A stretch of DNA of 64,000 bases from Palaemon carinicauda. Taxonomy: Eukaryota; Arthropoda; Malacostraca; Decapoda; Palaemonidae. Made by a program: the position numbers and the translations under genes. The stretch's first letter is position 1. Every line of letters starts with the position of its first letter. Positions 23,019 to 33,270 of the stretch are shown piece by piece. The DNA lies in contig NC_090743.1 of the NCBI RefSeq assembly GCF_036898095.1, positions 13,839,925 to 13,903,924 on the forward strand, given 5' to 3'. The notes under the pieces were generated by a model. That model was not told the DNA's origin. It saw nothing but the letters and a program-made list of their open reading frames with translations, and ran no database searches.

Positions 23019-23187
23019 CTTACCCGGTGAATATATACAGTATACTGTAGCTGCAACTCTGTTGCTCGACAGACAAAAAAACAGTAAAACTCGCCAGCGA
23101 TCGCTATACAGGTTGCGGGTGTGCCCACCAGTGCCAACTGTCGGCCAGATACCATACTCGATGTAAACAAAGACTCAATTTCTTCTC
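23019..23187. repeat. DIRS B inverted terminal repeat, 3' copy
   Basis: Starts CTTACCCGGTGAATATAT and is the reverse complement of 29330-29490 with few mismatches. Confidence 0.9.
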
Positions 23188-23232
23188 ATCCCACTGCGTC
23201 TCTATTGGGGAGGAAGGGAGGGTCATTTAATT

Positions 23233-23323
23233 TATATATTCACCGGGTAAGTATATTCAAAAATTTATTTTATAATTAAAATATTTTTAAATATTTAACT
23301 TAGCCGGTGAATATATATAGCTG
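23233..23323. repeat. DIRS B internal complementary region
   Basis: It joins the complement of the low end (to about 23284) with the complement of the high end (TTTAAATATTTAACTTAGCC onward). ATTCACACCCAGGG follows as in A and C. Confidence 0.9.
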
Positions 23324-23724
23324 ATTCACACCCAGGGTGGTGGGTAGAGACCAGTTAAATATGTTTACATCGTTTAAGCTAAGAGTTTTTATTTCATTTT
23401 GGAAGTTATCAATATAACGAAAACAAAATAAATAGGTACCTGGTAAGGAAGTCGACTTAGACGATTACTCTGCCTTGTAAGTACGTCTTCCTTACGGAGC
23501 CTCGCGATCCTCTTAGGATGCTGACAGACCCCTAGGAGCTGAAGTATCAAGGGCTGCAACCCATACAACAGGACCTCATCAAACCCCTAATCTGGGCGCT
23601 CTCAAGAAATGACTTTGACCACCCGCCAAATCAACCAGGATGCGAAAGGCTTCTTAGCCTTCCGGACAACCCATAAAAAACAACATTAAAAACATTTCAA
23701 GAGACAGATTAAAAGGATATGGAA
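23324..23724 (-). other. DIRS B 3' untranslated region
   Basis: Non-coding; shares GTACCTGGTAAGGAAGTCGA and neighbouring blocks with the same region of A and C. Confidence 0.7.
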
Positions 23725-26373
23725 TTAGGGAATTGTAGTGGTTGAGCCCTCACCCACTACTGCACTCGCTGCTACGAATGGTCCCAGTGTGTAGCAGTTC
23801 TCGTAAAGAGACTGGACATCTTTCAAGTAAAATGACGCGAACACTGACTTGCTTCTCCAATAGGTTGCGTCCATTATACTTTGCAGAGATCTATTTTGCT
23901 TAAAGGCCACGGAAGTTGCTACAGCTCTAACTTCGTGCGTCTTAACCTTAAGCAAAGCTCGGTCTTCCTCACTCAGATGTGAATGAGCTTCTCGTATTAA
24001 CAATCTGATAAAGTATGACAAAGCATTCTTTGACATAGGCAAGGATGGTTTCTTAACTGAACACCATAAAGCTTCAGATTGGCCTCGTAAAGCTTTAGTA
24101 CGCTTTAAATAGAACTTAAGAGCTCTAACAGGGCATAAGACTCTTTCTAGTTCATTGCCTACGATCTCCGATAAGCTGGGAATATCGAAAGATTTAGGCC
24201 AAGGCCGAGAAGGTAGCTCATTTTTGGCTAGAAAACCAAGTTGCAGCGAACAAGTAGCTTTTTCCGACGAAAATCCGATGTTCTTGCTGAAGGCATGAAT
24301 CTCACTGACTCTTTTAGCCGAGGCTAAGCATACCAGGAAAAGAGTCTTAAGAGTGAGATCTTTCAGGGAGGCTGACTGTAAAGGCTCAAACCTGTCTGAC
24401 ATGAGGAATCTTAGTACCACGTCTAAATTCCACCCAGGCGTAGCCAAACGACGCTCCTTAGTGGTCTCAAAAGACTTAAGGAGGTCTTGCAGATCTTTAT
24501 TGTTGGAAAGATCTAAGCCTCTATGCCGGAAGACCGATGCCAACATGCTTCTGTAGCCCTTGATAGTGGGAGCTGAAAGGGATCGTCCTTTTCTCAGGTA
24601 TAAGAGAAAATCAGCTATTTGGGCTACAGAGGTACTGGTCGAGGATACAGAAACTGACTTGCACCAGTCTCGGAAGACTTCCCACTTCGATTGGTAGACT
24701 CTAATGGTAGACGCTCTCCTTGCTCTAGCAATCGCACTGGCTGCCTCCTTCGAAAAGCCTCTGTCTCTCGAGAGTCTTTCGATAGTCTGAAGGCAGTCAG
24801 ACGAAGAGCGTGGAGGCTTTGGTGTACCTTCTTTACGTGCGGCTGACGTAGAAGGTCTACTCTTAGAGGCAGACTTCTGGGAACGTCTACTAACCATCGA
24901 AGTACCTCGGTGAACCATTCTCTCGCGGGCCAGAGGGGAGCAACTAACGTCAACCTTGTCCCTTCGTGAGATGCGAACTTCTGCAGTACCTTGTTGACAA
25001 TCTTGAACGGTGGGAATGCGTAGAGATCCAGATGTGACCAATCTAGGAGGAAGGCATCTATATGTATTGCTGCTGGGTCCGGGACTGGAGAGCAATAGAT
25101 TGGAAGCCTCTTGGTCAGCGAGGTTGCAAAGAGATCTATGGTTGGTTGACCCCAAGTGGCCCAAAGTCTCTTGCACACACCCTTGTGGAGGGTCCATTCT
25201 GTTGGAATTACTTGCCCTTTCCGACTGAGACAATCTGCTATGACGTTCAAGTCGCCCTGGATGAACCTCGTTACTAGGGAGATGTCTCGATCTTTTGACC
25301 AGATGAGCAGGTCCCTTGCGATCTCGTACAACGTCAGTGAGTGGGTACCTCCTTGTTTGGAGATGTACGCCAAGGCCGTGGTGTTGTCCGAGTTTACTTC
25401 CACCACTTTGCCTCGAAGGAGATACTCGAAGCTTTTCAAGGCCAGATGAACTGCCAACAGCTCCTTGCAGTTGATATGCATGCTCCTCTGACTCGTGTTC
25501 CACAGACCTGAGCATTCCCGACCGTCCAGCGTCGCGCCCCAGCCCAAGTCCGATGCGTCCGAGAAGAGAACGTGGTTGGGTAACTGAACAGCCAGGGGAA
25601 GACCCTCTCTTAGGTTGATATTGTCCTTCCACCAAGTCAGACAAGACTTCATCTTTCCGGAAATCGGGATCGAGACCGCCTCTAGCGTCTTGTCCTTTTT
25701 CCAGTGGAAAGCCAGATGGAATTGAAGAGGACGGAGGTGTAGTCTTCCTAGTGATACAAATTGCTCCAGGGATGACAGCGTCCCTACCAGACTCATCCAC
25801 AGCCTGACTGAGCAGCGTTCTTTCTTCAGCATCTTCTGGATGGAAAACAGGGCTTGATCTATTCTGGGGGCCGACGGAAAAGCCCGAAAAGCTTGACTGT
25901 GAATCTCCATCCCTAAATACAGAATAGTTTGGGATGGGACCAGCTGCGACTTTTCCAAATTGACTAGGAGTCCCAATTCCTTGGTCAGATCTAGAGTCCA
26001 CTTGAGATCCTTCAGACAGCGACGACTGGAAGAGGCTCTGAGAAGCCAGACTTCCAAATAAAGGGAGGCTCGGATGTCCGATAAGTGGAGGAATTTGGCC
26101 ACATTCCTCATCAACCTCGTAAATACGAGAGGAGCTGTGCTTAGGCCAAAGCACAGGGCCCGAAACTGGTAGACCACATCTTCGAAGACGAATCTCAGAA
26201 AAGGTTGGGAGTCTGAGTGAATGGGGATGTGGAAGTAGGCGTCCCTTAGGTCTAGCGAGACCATCCAGTCTTCCTTTCTGACCGCTGCTAAGACTGACTT
26301 TGTGGTCTCCATGGAAAACTTCGTCTTTGTGACAAAGACATTCAGAGCACTGACGTCTAGCACCGGTCTCCAC
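23725..26373 (-). CDS. DIRS B tyrosine recombinase in a long frame overlapping the pol ORF
   Basis: The frame is open for 882 codons. Recognisable recombinase occupies about the last 355 residues: an N-terminal core (VAQIADFLLYLRKGRSLSAP), catalytic Arg in SAKRVSEIHAF, His-x-x-Arg in THEVRAVATS near 23.93 kb and the Tyr nucleophile in SFYLKDV at 23827-23829. All four catalytic positions are present and uninterrupted. The first ~520 residues overlap the RT-RNase H frame out of phase and have no domain I recognise; they are Ser/Arg/Pro-rich. Extensive overlap of these two frames is known from DIRS-1. The true start is unknown: an internal start, a frameshift or a spliced RNA could supply the recombinase. 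A protein that splices the element's circle into DNA is inferred from the family. Confidence 0.85.
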   Translation of the reverse strand: METGARRQCSECLCHKDEVFHGDHKVSLSSGQKGRLDGLARPKGRLLPHPHSLRLPTFSEIRLRRCGLPVSGPVLWPKHSSSRIYEVDEECGQIPPLIGHPSLPLFGSLASQSLFQSSLSEGSQVDSRSDQGIGTPSQFGKVAAGPIPNYSVFRDGDSQSSFSGFSVGPQNRSSPVFHPEDAEERTLLSQAVDESGRDAVIPGAICITRKTTPPSSSIPSGFPLEKGQDARGGLDPDFRKDEVLSDLVEGQYQPKRGSSPGCSVTQPRSLLGRIGLGLGRDAGRSGMLRSVEHESEEHAYQLQGAVGSSSGLEKLRVSPSRQSGGSKLGQHHGLGVHLQTRRYPLTDVVRDRKGPAHLVKRSRHLPSNEVHPGRLERHSRLSQSERASNSNRMDPPQGCVQETLGHLGSTNHRSLCNLADQEASNLLLSSPGPSSNTYRCLPPRLVTSGSLRIPTVQDCQQGTAEVRISRRDKVDVSCSPLARERMVHRGTSMVSRRSQKSASKSRPSTSAARKEGTPKPPRSSSDCLQTIERLSRDRGFSKEAASAIARARRASTIRVYQSKWEVFRDWCKSVSVSSTSTSVAQIADFLLYLRKGRSLSAPTIKGYRSMLASVFRHRGLDLSNNKDLQDLLKSFETTKERRLATPGWNLDVVLRFLMSDRFEPLQSASLKDLTLKTLFLVCLASAKRVSEIHAFSKNIGFSSEKATCSLQLGFLAKNELPSRPWPKSFDIPSLSEIVGNELERVLCPVRALKFYLKRTKALRGQSEALWCSVKKPSLPMSKNALSYFIRLLIREAHSHLSEEDRALLKVKTHEVRAVATSVAFKQNRSLQSIMDATYWRSKSVFASFYLKDVQSLYENCYTLGPFVAASAVVGEGSTTTIP

Positions 26374-26474
26374 CCTCCTGTCTTCTTTGATACTAGGAAG
26401 AGACGGTTGTAAAACCCCGGTGATTGAAGGTCCGAGACTTTGACCACCGCTCTCTTCTCTAGCAAAAGAGACAC
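24624..26474 (-). pseudogene. DIRS B reverse transcriptase - RNase H - methyltransferase, RT active site lost
   Basis: 616 codons, open throughout. Reverse transcriptase: GGWRPVLDVSALN (33-45), motif A SLDLRDAYFHIPIH (73-86), motif B ALCFGLSTAP (106-115). Motif C, normally YLDDW, reads YLEVW (139-143; 26046-26060), replacing both catalytic Asp. RNase H keeps FSDASDLGWGA, CKELLAVHLAL, NSDNTTALAY and DLNVIADCLSR. The methyltransferase-like block has TIDLFATSLTKRLPIYCS, the DAF motif and YAFPPFKIV. The frame runs on to a stop at 24624 over the recombinase start. As it stands the polymerase should be dead although the frame is undamaged, so the lesion looks recent or the copy was mobilised in trans. 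Confidence 0.85.
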
Positions 26475-26489
26475 TTCCAGTTTCAGGGC

Positions 26490-28317
26490 TTATCTCTTTT
26501 CTACCTCTCTGTACCTGGGAGAGAGATCGATGGGGGACGTCACTAGAGGGGGTTTGCGTACAAAAGGGATCTTGTACCCCTCTCTGAGTAACTTCACAGA
26601 TTGTTGATCTGCGCCTCTCTTCTCCCAGGCTTGCCAGAAGTTCTTGAGTCTGGCTCCTACTGCTGTCTGAAGTTGCGGGCAGTCAGACTCTGCCCTTAGA
26701 GGACTTGGATCCTTTCCTCTTCCCTCGCTTCCCTTCGGCACGAGCACCTCCTCTGCTGGAGGCTCTGCCACGAAAGGGCGGAATAAAGCGAGACGCTGGA
26801 GTGTCTAACCTCGGTCTAGCAGACAATGTAGGCAAAGGGGGAGCTTTGCGAGCCGAGGACGCAACTAGATCGTGGGTGTCCTTCTGAACTAAAGATAGGG
26901 CAATTTCCTTTACCAAGACTTCAGGAAACAGGCACTTGGAAAGGGGAGCAAAGAGTAGCTCGGATCTTTAATATGGCGTCACTCCAGCAGACAGGAAAGA
27001 ACATAGAGACTCTCGCTTCTTCAGGACTCCGGACGTGAATGAGGCGGCTAGCTCGTTGGACCCATCACGGACGGCCTTGTCCATGCAGGACATAATGAGC
27101 AAGGAAACGTCCTTATCTGCAGAAGAGATCTTCCTGCTCAGGGCTCCTAGGCACCAGTCTAGGAAGTTAAAGACTTCGAAAGCCCTAAAAATCCCTTTAA
27201 GAAGGTGGTCCAGGTCCGATGGTGACCAACAAATCTTCGAGCGTCTCATGGCAAGGCGGCGGGGAGAGTCTACAAGACTTGAGAAGTCGCCCTGGGCAGA
27301 GGCAGGAACTCCCAAGCCGAGAACTTCTCCCGTGGCATACCAGACGCTCGATCTAGACGAGAGTTTAGATGGGGGAAAGGCAAATGCTGTCTTTCCTAAA
27401 CTCTTCTTAGTCTCTGACCAGTCTCCCAACAGCCGCAAAGCTCTCTTGGATGAACGAGAGAGAACGAGTCTAGTAAAGGCAGGTGTGGTAGCAGGCACGC
27501 CTAACACAAACTCTGACGGCGGCGAACGAGGAGCCACAGAAACAAAGTGGTCAGGGAACAACTCCTTAAATACAGCCATGACTTTTCTAAAGTCCAATGA
27601 TGGTTGAGTTGCCTTAGGTTCGTCAAGTTCTGAAGGTTGATCCTCTTGCGGTTCAGCAACGTCCTCATCTGATAGTTCCTCATCCGAAAACTGATGAGGA
27701 AACGGCAACGGAGTGGGCAACGTTTGGCTCGCTGAGTCCGGTCGCACTGGTGCATGCGTGACGGATCCGGACGCAAAGTCATGGAACTGCTGCACAGTCT
27801 GTGAACTGTCAACAACCATGGGTGCGCGAGGACGCACAGCGTCCACCCGAGACTGTTTAGACCGTCTGGGTTGTGCAGTCAACACCATACCGGGTTGCGG
27901 AGGTTGACGCACCGCGTCAAAACAAGTCACCTCTGATGGTTGTTGAACGTCCTGAACGTCAACAACCACCTCCGTGCGTCGCCTAACGTCAACGTGCGGC
28001 TGGCAAACCACACTGGGTCGCATCGGTGGGGGTACAACCTCAACTGGTAGACGCGAGAAAGTAACCTCAGCGTCAACAGGACGCACAACAGACCGCTTGG
28101 ATGGTTGTTGGCCAGAAGGTTCAGCAGCAACCTTCTCCGCATTGAAGTCCTCCATCAAGGACGCAAGCTTGGACTGCATGTCCTGTAGCAATACTGTACC
28201 CATTTAGGGTCTACGGCAGCAGGTGCGGCAACAGACGGGGTGAGCGACTGAGGCGGTACCGCTTTGCCTCTCTTAGGCGGCGAGCAGTCATCAGATGACG
28301 GCAACGAGTCCGAACTG
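26490..28317 (-). pseudogene. DIRS B gag, C-terminal two thirds (frameshifted)
   Basis: A 411-codon frame (26968-28203) carries most of gag: a Pro/Val/Gln-rich part, an acidic SDEELSDEDVAEPQEDQ stretch and a helical domain (RSSKRALRLLGDWSETKKSL to FLDWCLGALSR). After a stop at 26968 two further frames (26683-26916, with a basic GKRGKRKGSKSSKGRV tail, and 26490-26771, with VGARLKNFWQAWEKRGAD) lead into the reverse transcriptase. Comparison with element C shows a net 5-bp insertion near 28192 that shifts the frame against the N-terminal gag ORF. Confidence 0.75.
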
Positions 28318-29126
28318 ACTCAGTGGCTACAACCGGGACGTTGGACTTGTCCTGAAGGGACCGACTTACGCTTCAAAGGTCGTGAGACCTTGGTCCAAAG
28401 TTTCTTACGAGAAACACCTTCGGACGACGAGGTAAAAACGGGCTCTCTCGTCTTACGTTGGTAGGGGCGATCTTGGGGAGATACGCCTGATACCATAGAG
28501 GGAACGTCTGTTCGCTGATCAAAGCCTCTCGAACCCATGCGTCGTACGACATTGCTTCTCCCCTGGGCTTGGGAGCTTGCAAGAGGTCCCGGACTAGGAG
28601 GACGACAGGCACGAACAGACGAACCCTCAAGCGCAACACTGTTCACAACACTTTGAGAAACACTAGGCACTTTATCACTTCCCGCGGCACTTTGGCACTT
28701 TAGTTCCTTAACATCCGCCATGAGTTGATTGCGGTCACTAGCAAGGGACTCAACTCTCTCCCCCAAGGCATGGATAGCACGCTTCATGTCAGCCATCGAT
28801 GGTTCCTGAGTGCTAGGAGGGGGGTTAGGAACAACCACTACAGGGGAAGGATTAGGTTGAGGGGCATGAGGAGAGGAAAAATCTACCGACCTAGAAGAAC
28901 TTCTCCTTACCCTATCTCTCTCTAGTCTGCGTGTATACTTCTCAAATTCGATAAAATCGAATTCCGAAAGGCCCACGCATTCCTCACACCGATCTTCCAA
29001 TTGACAGGTTTTACCCCGACAATTGGAACAAACAGTGTGAGGGTCGAGAGAAGCCTTTGGAAGACGCCTATGACAGTCCCTAGCATTGCATTTTCTAAAC
29101 TTGGGAACTTGTGAAAGGTCAGCCAT
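28318..29126 (-). pseudogene. DIRS B gag, N-terminal Cys-rich part, ended by a nonsense codon
   Basis: The start is taken at the second ATG (29124-29126, MADLSQVPKFRKC), because homology begins there; an upstream ATG at 29153 is in frame. Residues 13-52 form a Cys-rich module (CNARDC, then VCSNCRGKTCQLEDRCEEC, spacing C-x2-C-x4-C-x5-C-x2-C), likely metal-binding. Then come a charged stretch, a Pro-rich linker and a probable coiled coil (MKRAIHALGERVESLASD). The frame ends at TGA 28318-28320 after PGCSH, where element A has TGG, so a Trp codon has become a stop. Gag likely packages element RNA. Confidence 0.75.
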
Positions 29127-29329
29127 TTTGAATTGGTCAAGGGAAAATTCCAAAAAACGATCTAAGTCATCAACAATGAATCCGATACAAAAAAGAGTTC
29201 AAGGATTTATTTGAAGAAAAACCCTGTACTGCGAAAGCTCATAACCAAATTAAAGTACTTCACCAAATATGATGGGAAAAACTCCAGGTTTCAACAGCGA
29301 GTAAAGTACGTCTTGTCGACACGTCGACA
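29127..29329 (-). other. DIRS B short 5' leader
   Basis: About 200 bp between the terminal repeat and the gag start, far shorter than the roughly 1.1 kb leaders of A and C; no feature recognised. Confidence 0.6.
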
Positions 29330-29490
29330 GAGAAGAAATTGAGTCTTTGTTTACATCGAGTATGGTATCTGGCCGACAGTTGGCGCTGGTGGGCACACCC
29401 GCAACCTGTATAGCGATCGCTGGCGAGTTTTACTGTTTTTTTGTCTGTCGAGCAACAGAGTTGCAGCTATATATATTCACCGGCTAAGTT
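29330..29490. repeat. DIRS B inverted terminal repeat, 5' copy
   Basis: Reverse complement of 23019-23187; outer end TTAAATATTTAAAAA runs to 29503. Confidence 0.9.
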
Positions 29491-29503
29491 AAATATTTAA
29501 AAA

Positions 29504-30823
29504 CTTAAAGACTTGTATAACTTTAAAATAGTTTTGCGGTCTAGCCCATGGTGTATGGAACAAAACTTTTAAAAGCCTCAGAGCATCAAGACATTTAACT
29601 TTTAATACTTTCAAGTGAGAAACCCATACCAGCGTGCAATCAAATATCAATCCTAAAAACCTAGCTTCACTTACGCATGGGATCCGCTGACCTTTGATAT
29701 ACATATCAGGTTCTAGAGGTATTCCCCGAATACAGCACAAATGGACAGCTACAGTCTTGTTTGTTTGAAAACTTAAATCCCCTCATATCAGCCCACTGAA
29801 TAATTTTATTAATTGAAAGTTGTAGTTTTCTCTCAACCATTGCCTTTCTAGTTTCAGCAAATGATATGGAGAGATCAACTACAAATAATGTTGAGAAAAT
29901 ATCTTGGGAAATAACAGAGGATATCCTATTAATGGCTAGTGCAAATAGGGTTACATTTTGCACACTACCCTGGGAAACTCCTCCTCTCTGGCATTTCCTC
30001 TCTGATAGTTTCCCCATTCTCACTAGAGAAAATCTGTAAAACAAATGATTGAATGAACAATGGTTGCTCTCCTATTAGTCCCAATTTATGAATGGTTTTA
30101 AGTATTACATATCTCCATGCAGTATCATAAACCTTTTCAAGGTCAAAAAAGACTTACATGGTGTTGTTTGGAAGCAAAGGCTTCACAAATGGAGGACTCA
30201 AGTCGTATTTACATATCAGTCGTTGAGTGCATTTTTCTAAATACACACTGGATAGGTGATAAAATACCCTTCTTTTCCAGGTACCAACCACATCAGTCTT
30301 GCATTGACCATCTTCATGATCTTACATAAACAAGACGTCAGTGCAATTGATCGATAGTTTGCTACTAAAAATTTATCGTTACTGGGTTTTAAAATGGCTA
30401 GTTCCCAAAAACTTGAATAACTATGATCATGCCATATTCTGTTAATAATGCTTAAAATAAATTACTTAGTATTAACAGGTAGATGTTTAATCATTGCACA
30501 TGGAATTCCATTAGGTTTAGGGGCTGTATCATTACAAGTAGCAAGTGTGAAATCAAATTTCATTTCAGTAAAAGGAGTACTGTAAGATTCCTCCTTTTCT
30601 GATGTAAAATTTAGCATTTTCTCTTCTTAAATGCATCTATACTGGTAACCAGATGTTTCACACTTGCATGACACATTGGAGAAATTATCAGCCAAGGCAG
30701 GCAATCTGCTAAAATAAATGGTTCAAGTTCATATTGTACAATATTACCTCTGGGTGATAAAATATTTACAAAATTATGGCCGTCGTCATTCGGGACTGGA
30801 GCCTCAATGGGTTCCTGACACAA
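29504..30823 (-). mobile_element. I/Nimb-like LINE, 5' part (reverse transcriptase)
   Basis: Minus-strand blocks read: a 5' linker (30611-30823); motif 1 region YRSIALTSCLCKIM near 30.36 kb; QRGGVSQGSVQNVTLFALAI (motif B, 29.96 kb); FVVDLSISFAE at 29.87 kb (motif C, with Val-Asp where Asp-Asp is usual); then FKFSNKQ and ARFLGLIFD. Coding stops at 29503 against DIRS B and continues at 22985. Several stops; inactive. Confidence 0.7.
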
Positions 30824-30829
30824 CTTAAA

Positions 30830-31140
30830 TGGGGGATAACGTTCGCTGCAGTATTGATCTTACGTTTCTTATCATTGCTGATAGAAAACAAAGAAGGGAA
30901 CGATCTCTCTTAGATCGTTTCTTGTAGTGAAGGATATCTCTACCACTGGGAGGACAACCAATCCCTACAGTACTCACATGGTAATTCCACAGAACATCTT
31001 TTACCACTAAAAGAAGAACAAACCGGGTGTGGATCTACATCTACCGCCTCAAACATACCACAGGGGTGACCATCTCGCCCAGGGCAAGAATGCACGAAAT
31101 TCAAGGCAATCGTTGTAGGACACACTAGTAATCTCACCAA
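30830..31140 (-). pseudogene. DIRS-like gag N-terminal Cys-rich remnant
   Basis: The piece reads FVHSCPGRDGHPCGMF, then DPHPVCSSFSGKRCSVELPCEYC, the same Cys spacing as gag of element B (C-x8-C-x5-C-x2-C). It stops at a TGA shortly after. It may be the gag of the old DIRS copy whose polymerase lies at 19.7-21.5 kb, with the I/Nimb-like LINE inserted between them; that link is inference. Confidence 0.5.
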
Positions 31141-32400
31141 TAATGAAAGAACTCAAGTGACAGTAAACATCAGACACAAGCACTAAGCACTATAAGGGTA
31201 CGGTGAGGACGATGCAGATGTCTGATCACAGAGAGAGGAAGTGAGCACGTCTGCCCTTCTTCGTGACCAGGAGTGTTGTAGGAAAGCGCTTTGGAGAAAC
31301 ATTATATGTAATGCGCGGCAGTTACCTAGCAACGAAGCATGATGTAATCAAACCAATTTTCTTTTGATTATCTGGGCGTAGAAAACAAAACTAGGAATAA
31401 CCCACATACAGTAAATGACTCGTAAGTTTTTTATCCGCATAGGAATAAAAGTAAAATTACAATGAGCCTATCTAAGAATTTAAACCTAATTATTTGGAAT
31501 CAAAAATATTTTTTCTATTTCAAAAGTTATCCTTCTAATATTATACAGATAATGCCTTCAACCCTTGTAAATTTATAAGATTTACCAAATACAGTATTGC
31601 ATTAATTTGCAAAATAAGACATTAAATGTAAAAGTTCCAAAAACTATTGTCACAGAAACACACATCTTCAAATTTACCTACCAAGACAAAATTAGAAAAA
31701 GGATCTAAACATGTTATCAAAGTCCTAAAAAATAATCACGAATGTCAGACCTTGAAAAATGTGATAACATCAAAACTAACCGGTTCCCTATATATTCACA
31801 TGTGCAGTATAAAGATGTTGACAGAATAGTAATATAAATATTTACTTATTCTGGTATGACCAAAAGAATACAAAGAAACAATAGTACAAGATTTCCCAAA
31901 AGACAACACAAACATGAGAAACTATATATAAAAAGGGATTTTGACGAAGGAAAAATCTATTTCTGGGGAGAGACCTGTGACGGCCGGTGAAAAGAGTCCT
32001 TCTTTACACTTTTCTGATATAAATCTTCCAAATATACCAGAGAAAGATAAAAGCATGGAATGCAGAGGTTACTACCCTCGCGCGAGCACCTTGTGGGTGT
32101 CGTGTACAATAAATAACCTACCTGTTTTTTTTTACACATTCTCCTATTATAGCTATTTTATTATAATACAAGCAAGATTCATTAATGATACGTCAATAAA
32201 TAACCTACCTGTTTTCTATCCACTCGTATTTTTCAGCTATTTCATTGTAATACAATATAAGCAAGACTCCTTGCTGTTAAATTGTAGGCTACGTGTATGT
32301 ACGTACAGTTTACAGTACAGTACTTATATATTATGGGTGTTAGTAACTAAAGCACCTAACACAATCGCATGCACACAATATTTATGAATTACGGTTATGT
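31141..32400. other. Unassigned DNA with a local ~90-bp duplication
   Basis: No exon recognised. Two diverged copies of a unit beginning CAATAAATAACCTACCTG lie head to tail at about 32107 and 32198. The stretch at 31936-32000 (TTTTGACGAAGGAAAAATC) looks like a repeat edge but has no second copy here. Confidence 0.45.
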
Positions 32401-32406
32401 AAAAGC

Positions 32407-32531
32407 ACAGAGAGAGGGAGAGAGGGAGAGAGGGAGAGAGGGAGAGAGGGGGAGAGGGGGAGAGGGGGAGAGGGGGGAGGGGGGGAGGGGGGGGAGGGGG
32501 GGAGGGGGGGAGGGGGGGAGGGGGGGAGGGG

Positions 32532-32598
<67 letters not shown>
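32407..32598. repeat. Polypurine microsatellite (GGGAGA)n - (G)n A - (AG)n
   Basis: About 190 bp of uninterrupted purine on the plus strand: GAGAGG units, then GGGGGGA units, then about 30 AG repeats. On the sense strand of the BTB gene it is a pyrimidine tract starting 58 bp past an exon's splice donor. Open frames across it are artefacts. Confidence 0.95.
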
Positions 32599-32600
<2 letters not shown>

Positions 32601-32655
32601 TTAACTTGAAACTTCCCTCTAGTAAAGATTTAAAACAAATGGATTTCAAACCTAC

Positions 32656-32834
32656 CTTTAATTTTCAACTGAGCTGCTGCTTTTAGAAGACCATGAAGCT
32701 CGTTTGATTTAACAAGAGTTTCTCCTTTATACATGTAGTTTATCAAACCCCGTAATTCTTGAATTGAAATGTCACGAAGAACAATGACAGGGTTCATTTG
32801 AGTTACGTTTCTGAATATCTCTTCAAAACTCTCA
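32656..32834 (-). CDS. BTB/POZ domain exon, second half
   Basis: Acceptor TTTCTTTTTCAG ends at 32835 and donor GTAGG begins at 32655. The first base completes a Ser codon from exon 36641-36802, and translation gives ESFEEIFRNVTQMNPVIVL, then SIQELRGLINYMYKGE and ELHGLLKAAAQLKIKG. This is the C-terminal half of a BTB/POZ domain: the MYxGE core strand and the LLxAAxxLxIKGL helix are classic. The domain mediates dimerisation or recruits partners, often in transcription factors. The exon is 179 bp, ends in phase 1 and has no stop. The downstream exon was not found. Absence of frame damage and the precise splice signals indicate a functional host gene. Confidence 0.88.
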
Positions 32835-32839
32835 CTGAA

Positions 32840-33084
32840 AAAGAAATTTAAATGTGTTATTTTCTAGAAAAATCTAGTCCCCTACTATAGAAAAAAAAAA
32901 TATGAAAATCTAAAAATAAAACTGTACTTTGTAAATTGTGGGAAATTTCCATTTTATCTGTTCCACAGATGGTACTGTACATTAAAGGGCAAAATGTAGC
33001 CAGTGATGAATGTTCTTTTAAGCAGCCTTAAAGGCGCCAGTCTAATTTCTTTGCAATCTTTTATTTTCTGTCTATATCCCCTTC
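32840..33084 (-). other. Intron sequence
   Basis: Part of the intron between the two BTB exons; a short A-tract near 32890 and no other feature. Confidence 0.5.
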
Positions 33085-33270
33085 TAAGTAGGGGATGTAT
33101 GGATCAGATATTTACAGTTAGGCAGATATGTGGGAAATAGTTAGCAAAAGATAAAGAAATATATCTTGCATTTATGGATCTGAAGAAACAATGAAAAAAA
33201 TCTCCTTTTGTTTTTTGTTCATGTTGGCTACCTCCTAAAATAGGGAAGTGCCATGGTAGATGGATATTCT
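33085..33270 (+). mobile_element. Short RTE-like LINE scrap
   Basis: GGCAGATATGTGGGAAATAG and following bases match 18112-18175 of the RTE-like copy; after about 90 bp it jumps to a 3'-UTR-like piece, so it is an internally deleted relic. Confidence 0.5.

Larger units (their letters stand above)
22986..29503 (-). mobile_element. DIRS-type retrotransposon B (best preserved)
   Basis: Ends: inverted repeats at 23019-23187 and 29330-29490, internal complementary region at 23233-23323. Gene order on the minus strand is gag, RT-RNase H-methyltransferase, tyrosine recombinase. Unlike A and C it retains the reverse transcriptase domain and the Cys-rich gag start, but the polymerase Asp pair is mutated and gag is broken by a nonsense codon and a 5-bp frameshift. 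It sits inside an I/Nimb-like LINE in the same orientation. Confidence 0.9.

Noticed and set aside
31936..32100. Possible terminal repeat of another element
   Set aside because: No second or inverted copy inside the window, so it cannot be supported from this sequence.
32407..32598. CRISPR-like or regulatory array
   Set aside because: It is a simple microsatellite without spacers; the window is eukaryotic.
32369..32686. Two long open frames (Arg-Glu-Gly-rich on plus, Ser-Leu-Pro-rich on minus) over 32.4-32.65 kb
   Set aside because: They are translations of the purine microsatellite and carry no domain.
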